Shown: in pieces, positions 60,009 through 64,000 of the stretch
Position numbering within the stretch: the first letter of the stretch is position 1
How the letters are laid out: each line of letters begins with the position of its first letter
From: JBQTHP01 sp052389755
Lineage (GTDB): Bacteria; Pseudomonadota; Gammaproteobacteria; Steroidobacterales; Steroidobacteraceae
Length of the DNA: 64,000 nucleotides
Assembly: GCA_052389755.1 (NCBI GenBank)
Contig: JBQTHP010000017.1
Coordinates: 45,039 to 109,038, forward strand
Direction: 5' to 3'
Notes under the pieces: model-generated
What the model saw: the letters and a program-made list of their open reading frames with translations, nothing else
Databases searched by the model: none
What the model was told of the DNA's origin: nothing
Translations under genes and position numbers: made by a program

Positions 60009-61830
60009 CGCTCTTCGCGAGGTTGCGCGGCTGATCGACGTCGGTGTCCTTGAGGATCGCGACGTGATAGGCCAGCAGCTGCAGCGGAATGGTGTACACC
60101 ACCGGCGCCTGGAAGTACGTCACGTGCTTCGGCATCTGGATGACGGTGACGCCTTCGCTCTCCACGATCCCTGACTCGGGGTCCGCGAACACGATGAGCT
60201 CCCCGCCGCGGGCGCGCACTTCCATCAGGTTCGATTTCAGCTTCTCGAGAAGATCGTTGTTCGGCGCCACCGTGACGACCGGCATGTCGGCGTCCACGAG
60301 CGCGAGCGGCCCATGCTTCAGCTCGCCGGCCGGATAGGCCTCGGCGTGGATGTAGGAGATCTCCTTCAGCTTCAGCGCGCCTTCCATCGAGATCGGGTGC
60401 AGCGCACCGCGCGCGAGAAACAGCGCGTGGTGCTTGTCGGCGAAACGCTTCGCGAGCTCCTGGATCACCGGGTCGAGCGCGAGTGTCTTGTCGATGAGCG
60501 ACGGCAGCTCGATCAGCCTCGTCACGAGCCCGCGTTCGCGCTCCGCGTCGGCGCAGTGGTGCTTCGCGAGCGCGACGACCAGCATGCCGAGCGCCGCAAG
60601 CTGCGTCGTGAACGCCTTCGTCGAGGCGACGCCGATCTCGGGTCCCGCGCGCGTGAGCATCACGAGCTCCGACTCGCGCACGAGCGAGCTCTCCGGAACG
60701 TTGCAGATCGAGAGCGAGGACAGATAGCCCGCCTGCTTTGCGAGCCGCAGCGCCGCGAGCGTGTCCGCGGTTTCGCCCGACTGCGAGATCGTGACGAACA
60801 GCGAGTTCTTCGGCACCACCGGATTTCGATACCGGTACTCGCTCGCGACTTCCACCGTGCACGGCAGCTTGCAGATCTGCTCGATGAAGTAGCGGGCCAC
60901 GGCGCCCGCATGGAAGCTCGTGCCGCAGGCGGCGATGTGCAGGTGTTCCGTGCGGCGGAACACTTCGGTGGCGGCAGGGCCGAAAGCCGCCTCGAGCAGC
61001 CGGCCGTTCGCCACGCGTTCCTGCAGGGTGTTCGCGACGGCGCGCGGCTGCTCGTGGATCTCCTTCAGCATGAAATGCCGGTACTGACCCTTCTCCGCCG
61101 CATCGGCGGTGAGCTCGCTCTCGTGCTGCGGTCGCTCGACGGTGTTGCCTTCCTTGTCGATCACCCGCACGCCGGTCCGCCGCACCTCGGCGACATCGCC
61201 CTCTTCGAGGAAGACGAAGCGGCGCGTGACGGGTAGCAGGGCGGCGACGTCCGATGCGACGAAATTCTCCTCGACGCCGAGGCCGATCACGACCGGGCAG
61301 CCCTCGCGCGCGAGGATGATGCGATCCGGATCGTGTTCGCTCACGACCGCGAGCGCGTACGCGCCTTCGAGCTCCGCGACGGTTGCGCGCACGGCCTTGA
61401 AGAGATCCTTCTGCGTCTTCAGGTGGTGGTGAATGCGATGCGCGATGACCTCGGTGTCGGTCTCCGAGCTGAACTCGTAGCCCGCCGCTTTCAGCTCGAC
61501 GCGCAGCTCCTCATAGTTCTCGATGATGCCGTTGTGCACGATGGCGAGGCCGTCGCGCGAGATGTGCGGATGCGCGTTGCGCTCGCTCGGCACGCCGTGG
61601 GTCGCCCAGCGCGTGTGCGCGATGCCGAGATTGCCGTGGGTCGGTTTCTTCTCGAGCGCCTCCTGCAGCATCCTTACCTTGCCGACGGTGCGCAGCCGGG
61701 TGAGACGCTCGGCGCCGTTCAGCACGGCGAGCCCCGCCGAGTCGTAGCCGCGATACTCGAGGCGGCGCAGCCCTTCCATGAGGATCGGAACGATATCGCG
61801 CTCCGCGACCGCGCCGACTATTCCACACAT
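59995..61830 (-). CDS. glmS: Glutamine--fructose-6-phosphate aminotransferase
   Basis: 611 aa. Makes glucosamine-6-phosphate, the entry to peptidoglycan and LPS sugars. The N-terminal glutaminase begins [10 protein letters not shown] with the nucleophile Cys (Cys1 after Met removal); [19 protein letters not shown] is the glutaminase signature (TRWATHG). Two SIS domains follow with [34 protein letters not shown], and the C-terminal [10 protein letters not shown] ends like most GlmS proteins. No ribozyme is expected in proteobacteria. The stop overlaps rimO by 14 bp. Confidence 0.97.
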   Translation of the reverse strand: MCGIVGAVAERDIVPILMEGLRRLEYRGYDSAGLAVLNGAERLTRLRTVGKVRMLQEALEKKPTHGNLGIAHTRWATHGVPSERNAHPHISRDGLAIVHNGIIENYEELRVELKAAGYEFSSETDTEVIAHRIHHHLKTQKDLFKAVRATVAELEGAYALAVVSEHDPDRIILAREGCPVVIGLGVEENFVASDVAALLPVTRRFVFLEEGDVAEVRRTGVRVIDKEGNTVERPQHESELTADAAEKGQYRHFMLKEIHEQPRAVANTLQERVANGRLLEAAFGPAATEVFRRTEHLHIAACGTSFHAGAVARYFIEQICKLPCTVEVASEYRYRNPVVPKNSLFVTISQSGETADTLAALRLAKQAGYLSSLSICNVPESSLVRESELVMLTRAGPEIGVASTKAFTTQLAALGMLVVALAKHHCADAERERGLVTRLIELPSLIDKTLALDPVIQELAKRFADKHHALFLARGALHPISMEGALKLKEISYIHAEAYPAGELKHGPLALVDADMPVVTVAPNNDLLEKLKSNLMEVRARGGELIVFADPESGIVESEGVTVIQMPKHVTYFQAPVVYTIPLQLLAYHVAILKDTDVDQPRNLAKSVTVE

Positions 61831-61961
61831 GCCTGAATGTCCTCGTATGGGGCCGCAGATTCTGCCTCATCAGCGGCGCGCCCGGCCAGTCTGCACCGCG
61901 ATAGCGTGATAGCATTCGCGCCTTTTCAGGGCGTCCCCGAGAGCCTGTTGCCTCACTGCAC

Positions 61962-63035
61962 ATGAGCCGCGGTTTCGCCGCCGGCATCGCGCTGGTTCTC
62001 GTCGTCGCGGCGCTCGGCAGGTGGCTCGCCGAGTGGACCGGAACGGCGCTCATGGGCTTTACGAAAAGTCCCGTGAGCGGCGTGCTCTTCGCGATCCTGC
62101 TCGGGCTTGCGGTCGCAAATCTCGCGCCCGCCGTCACGCAGCGCGCGGGCGGGGCGCTGCAGTTCTTCACGACCACGGTGCTTCGCGTCGGCATCGTCAT
62201 GCTGGGACTGCGCCTGTCGCTCGTCACCGCATCCGCGCTCGGCCTCAAGGCTCTGCCCGTCGTGGTGGTGTGCATCGTCGTCGCGCTCGCCATCGTCACG
62301 CTCGCTGGACGCGCGTTCGGCTTATCGCGCGAGCTCGGCGCGCTCATTGCCGTCGGTACGAGCATCTGCGGCGTCACGGCGATCGCGGCGACGGCGCCCC
62401 TCATCCGTGCGCGTGAGGTCGAGGTGAGTTACGCAACGGCGTGCATCTCGCTCTTCGGGCTCGTCGCGCTGCTCGTATATCCGACGATCGCAGATAGCCT
62501 GTTCGCGGGCGCGCCACAGCTTGCAGGCATGTTTCTTGGCACGGCGATCCACGACACCGCGCAGGTCGCCGGCGCGGGTCTCATGTATCAGGAACAGTTC
62601 CACGCGGACGGCGCGCTCGAGGCAGCTACGGTCACGAAGCTCGTGCGCAACCTGTGCATGGCGTTTGTAATTCCCGCTGTCGCGCTACTCCACAGGGAAA
62701 CGGAGCGCCGGGATTTCGAGGCGCCAGCGGTGCCGCGCGCACCATTCGTGCCGCTGTTCGTCGTAGGGTTCGTCGTGTGCTGCGCGCTGCGCACGCTCGG
62801 GGACATGAGCGAGACGCCCTTCGGAATGATCTCCGAGGCCGCCTGGCGCGGATTCCTCCAGCTCTCGCAGATCGTGTCGGAATGGGCGCTCACGATAGCG
62901 ATGGCGGCCGTCGGACTCGCGACGCGCCTGGGTGCGTTCCGGGCGCTCGGCTGGCGGCCGCTCGCGCTCGGCCTTCTCGCTGCGGGCCTCGTAGGCATGG
63001 TGAGTGCTATCACCATCAGCTCGAGCTTCAGCTGA
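61962..63035 (+). CDS. YeiH/UPF0324 family putative sulfate exporter
   Basis: 357 aa, about ten membrane helices. UPF0324 (YeiH) signature: SPVSGVLFAILLGLAVANL, VLRVGIVMLGLRLSL, SRELGALIAVGTSICGVTAI then AATAP (the SICG-type motif), MFLGTAIHDTAQVAGAGLMY. Members are proposed to export sulfate or sulfite, but no transport has been shown for this one. Start ATG 61962. It lies divergent from glmS (131 bp). Confidence 0.9.
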   Translation: MSRGFAAGIALVLVVAALGRWLAEWTGTALMGFTKSPVSGVLFAILLGLAVANLAPAVTQRAGGALQFFTTTVLRVGIVMLGLRLSLVTASALGLKALPVVVVCIVVALAIVTLAGRAFGLSRELGALIAVGTSICGVTAIAATAPLIRAREVEVSYATACISLFGLVALLVYPTIADSLFAGAPQLAGMFLGTAIHDTAQVAGAGLMYQEQFHADGALEAATVTKLVRNLCMAFVIPAVALLHRETERRDFEAPAVPRAPFVPLFVVGFVVCCALRTLGDMSETPFGMISEAAWRGFLQLSQIVSEWALTIAMAAVGLATRLGAFRALGWRPLALGLLAAGLVGMVSAITISSSFS

Positions 63036-63137
63036 CGCCCACGATCAGGTTTCACGCGTAACCGCAGAAATGGGCACGCATCTTGCGGATTCCCGGCCCG
63101 TGGAAGTCTTTAGTGTCGGCGGCTCGAGAGGTCAATC

Positions 63138-63349
63138 ATGGATTTCATCATCTGGTTGGTCGTGGGTGGCCTCATCGGCTGGATCGCGAGCAAGATCATG
63201 AGGACGGTGGGTGGCTGATTACGCCACTGATCGGTGAGGGCACGATCAATCAGGGCGACTTCAGCATCGGTGGACTGCTGGTGTCGCTGCTCGGTGCCGT
63301 TCTGCTGCTCGCGATCGTGAACCTGTTCCGCAGGAAGCGGATCCGCTAA
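63138..63349 (+). pseudogene. GlsB/YeaQ/YmgE stress membrane protein gene with internal deletion and frameshift
   Basis: The N-terminal part MDFIIWLVVGGLIGWIASKI then MRT ends in VGG and a stop at about 63216-63218. In another frame the family C-terminus WLITPLIGEGTINQGDFSIG, GLLVSLLGAVLLLAIVNLF then RRKRIR continues to a stop at 63349. Intact GlsB proteins are about 82-90 aa with a segment like DAQQGxxLNIxVGIxGAFLGGW between these parts; about 20 residues are missing here and the frame is off. The distance between the two parts (212 nt in all) is not a multiple of three. Confidence 0.75.
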
Positions 63350-63401
63350 GGACAGCGAAGTCCAGGGACGGCTCGACCTGAAGGGACTCAGGCGGGGTGA
63401 T

Positions 63402-63425
63402 CGGTGCGACACGGATGTCGCACCG
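63402..63425. terminator. Perfect hairpin between glsB remnant and the following minus-strand gene
   Basis: CGGTGCGACA (63402-63411), loop CGGA, TGTCGCACCG (63416-63425): a 10-bp stem with a tetraloop. It lies between convergent genes and fits a bidirectional terminator; no T-run is next to it. Confidence 0.65.
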
Positions 63426-63436
63426 ACTCTCCCCGG

Positions 63437-63664
63437 TTATTCTTCCGGAAGTCTCTGGTATTTGAAGATCGGCCGTGCAAAGCGGCCCGTACGGTTGTAC
63501 GGGTCGCTGCCTGGATCGTCGTGCACGACGTCAGCCAGCGGGCCGAGCGCCCAGAGCTGTCCGTCATCCGAGGAGTCATCCGGCGCGCCTTGCAGCGCGC
63601 CGAAATCCCGCGACGCGGCTTCCGAGGCCTGGCTCGTGGCCGCCTCTTGCGTAATCGGATCCAT
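63437..63664 (-). CDS. Small hypothetical acidic protein
   Basis: 75 aa from ATG 63664 (MDPITQEAATSQASEAASRD). Rich in Ser, Ala, Asp and Gln, with a C-terminal HDDPGSDPYNRTGRFARPIF. No family recognised and no good Shine-Dalgarno seen. The presence of a hairpin directly downstream (63402-63425) and the protein-like composition support a real gene, but this could be a chance frame. Confidence 0.4.
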   Translation of the reverse strand: MDPITQEAATSQASEAASRDFGALQGAPDDSSDDGQLWALGPLADVVHDDPGSDPYNRTGRFARPIFKYQRLPEE

Positions 63665-63749
63665 GACGTGAGCGTAACCGTGCCACCGGCGAGGGCAAAC
63701 GCTGCCCGTCGGGCGACACGTGCCGCTCGTCGGAAAGCCCGCCGTCGAA

Positions 63750-64000
63750 TCACCCAAACGTGTCGATCGACACCGACTTGATGAGTGCCAGCACCTGCCG
63801 ACCCGCCCGCAAATCGAGCTTGCGGACCGCGTCCGTCGTGACGAGCGCCAGCAGCTCGACGCCGTACGCGGCTAGGCGAATCACAGCCAGCCCGGGATGG
63901 GCCGCCGCCTCGACCGCCAGGACGCCTGCGTCCACGGCGTTGTGCAGCGACAGTCCCGCGGGACGCGACGTCGCGAGAATCACTTCCCGCGCGGGAATCT
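63750..64000 (-). CDS. modC: Molybdate ABC transporter ATP-binding protein ModC, C-terminal part
   Basis: The frame runs off the right edge of the window; the visible 83 residues (from IPAREVILATSRPAGLSLHN) are a TOBE domain: VLAVEAAAHPGLAVIRLAAY, LLALVTTDAVRKLDLRAGRQ then VLALIKSVSID. The opening REVILAT-RP-GLS and the ending ALIKSVSID are the ModC C-terminal pattern, where this domain binds molybdate. The ATPase part, and probably modAB, lie outside. A start inside the window would be false. Confidence 0.8.
   Translation of the reverse strand, partial: IPAREVILATSRPAGLSLHNAVDAGVLAVEAAAHPGLAVIRLAAYGVELLALVTTDAVRKLDLRAGRQVLALIKSVSIDTFG

Noticed and set aside
60009..61961. Possible glmS ribozyme or small-RNA control region
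   Set aside because: glmS ribozymes are found in Firmicutes; the short region upstream of glmS shows no such structure.
1..64000. CRISPR array, prophage, tRNA or rRNA genes
   Set aside because: I found no regularly spaced repeats, no phage structural genes or integrase, and no tRNA-like cloverleaf or rRNA segments.

Overview
The window is GC-rich (I judge about two thirds G+C, not computed), densely packed DNA from a proteobacterial chromosome. It has no rRNA, tRNA, CRISPR array or intact transposon. The order gmk-rpoZ-spoT-ridA-recG-ubiA, a bioBFHCD operon with both BioH and BioC, and a class III (PhaE/PhaC) polyester synthase point to Gammaproteobacteria. The general style recalls Steroidobacterales/Nevskiales-like lineages; that finer placement is inference only.

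Layout. 1-3.65 kb: an unknown membrane-anchored gene set with two paralogous helical proteins, one frameshifted in a G8 tract, plus a BamE/SmpA-like protein. 3.67-10.4 kb: housekeeping block (gmk, rpoZ, spoT, ridA, recG, ubiA). 10.4-16.6 kb: two small unknown genes facing an alternative haem-copper oxidase operon on the minus strand (subunit II with two c-type haem motifs, subunit I, two subunit III-like proteins, subunit IV). 16.9-22.2 kb: comF divergent from bioBFHCD. 22.3-30.4 kb: a complete aa3 cytochrome c oxidase locus with assembly and haem A genes (DUF2244, ctaC, ctaD, small assembly protein, ctaG, ctaE, SURF1, Sco-like, ctaA, ctaB). 30.4-37 kb: M20 amidohydrolase, glycosyltransferase, SDR, an LVIVD-repeat surface protein with a GlyGly-CTERM-like tail, and an M50 protease pair.

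37-43.5 kb is a run of small accessory genes in which four genes have lost internal segments while keeping both ends (an unnamed membrane protein, PaiB, RhtB/LysE and a PNPOx-like protein). A GlsB/YeaQ gene at 63.1 kb shows the same pattern. This is the most unusual feature of the window and could be real decay or an assembly or consensus artefact. 43.5-47.3 kb: polyhydroxyalkanoate locus (phaR and phasin on minus; phaE, phaC and a MaoC hydratase on plus) followed by a DUF1272 gene whose only available upstream start is CTG. 47.3-58.6 kb: FMN reductase, an orphan PurD-like ATP-grasp protein, PEBP, two divergent penicillin-binding-type serine hydrolases, cupin, CPBP protease, GFA protein, a hipBA toxin-antitoxin pair with three evenly spaced operators, and a TonB-like protein. 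58.7-64 kb: rimO, glmS, a YeiH-type transporter, the broken glsB, a small unknown gene and the C-terminal end of modC running off the window.

The genes together describe an aerobic heterotroph with two different terminal oxidases, its own biotin synthesis and carbon storage as PHA. Extragenic palindromes (7.3, 30.4-30.6, 42.4 and 56.0 kb) sit at gene ends, and one has been absorbed into the recG reading frame.
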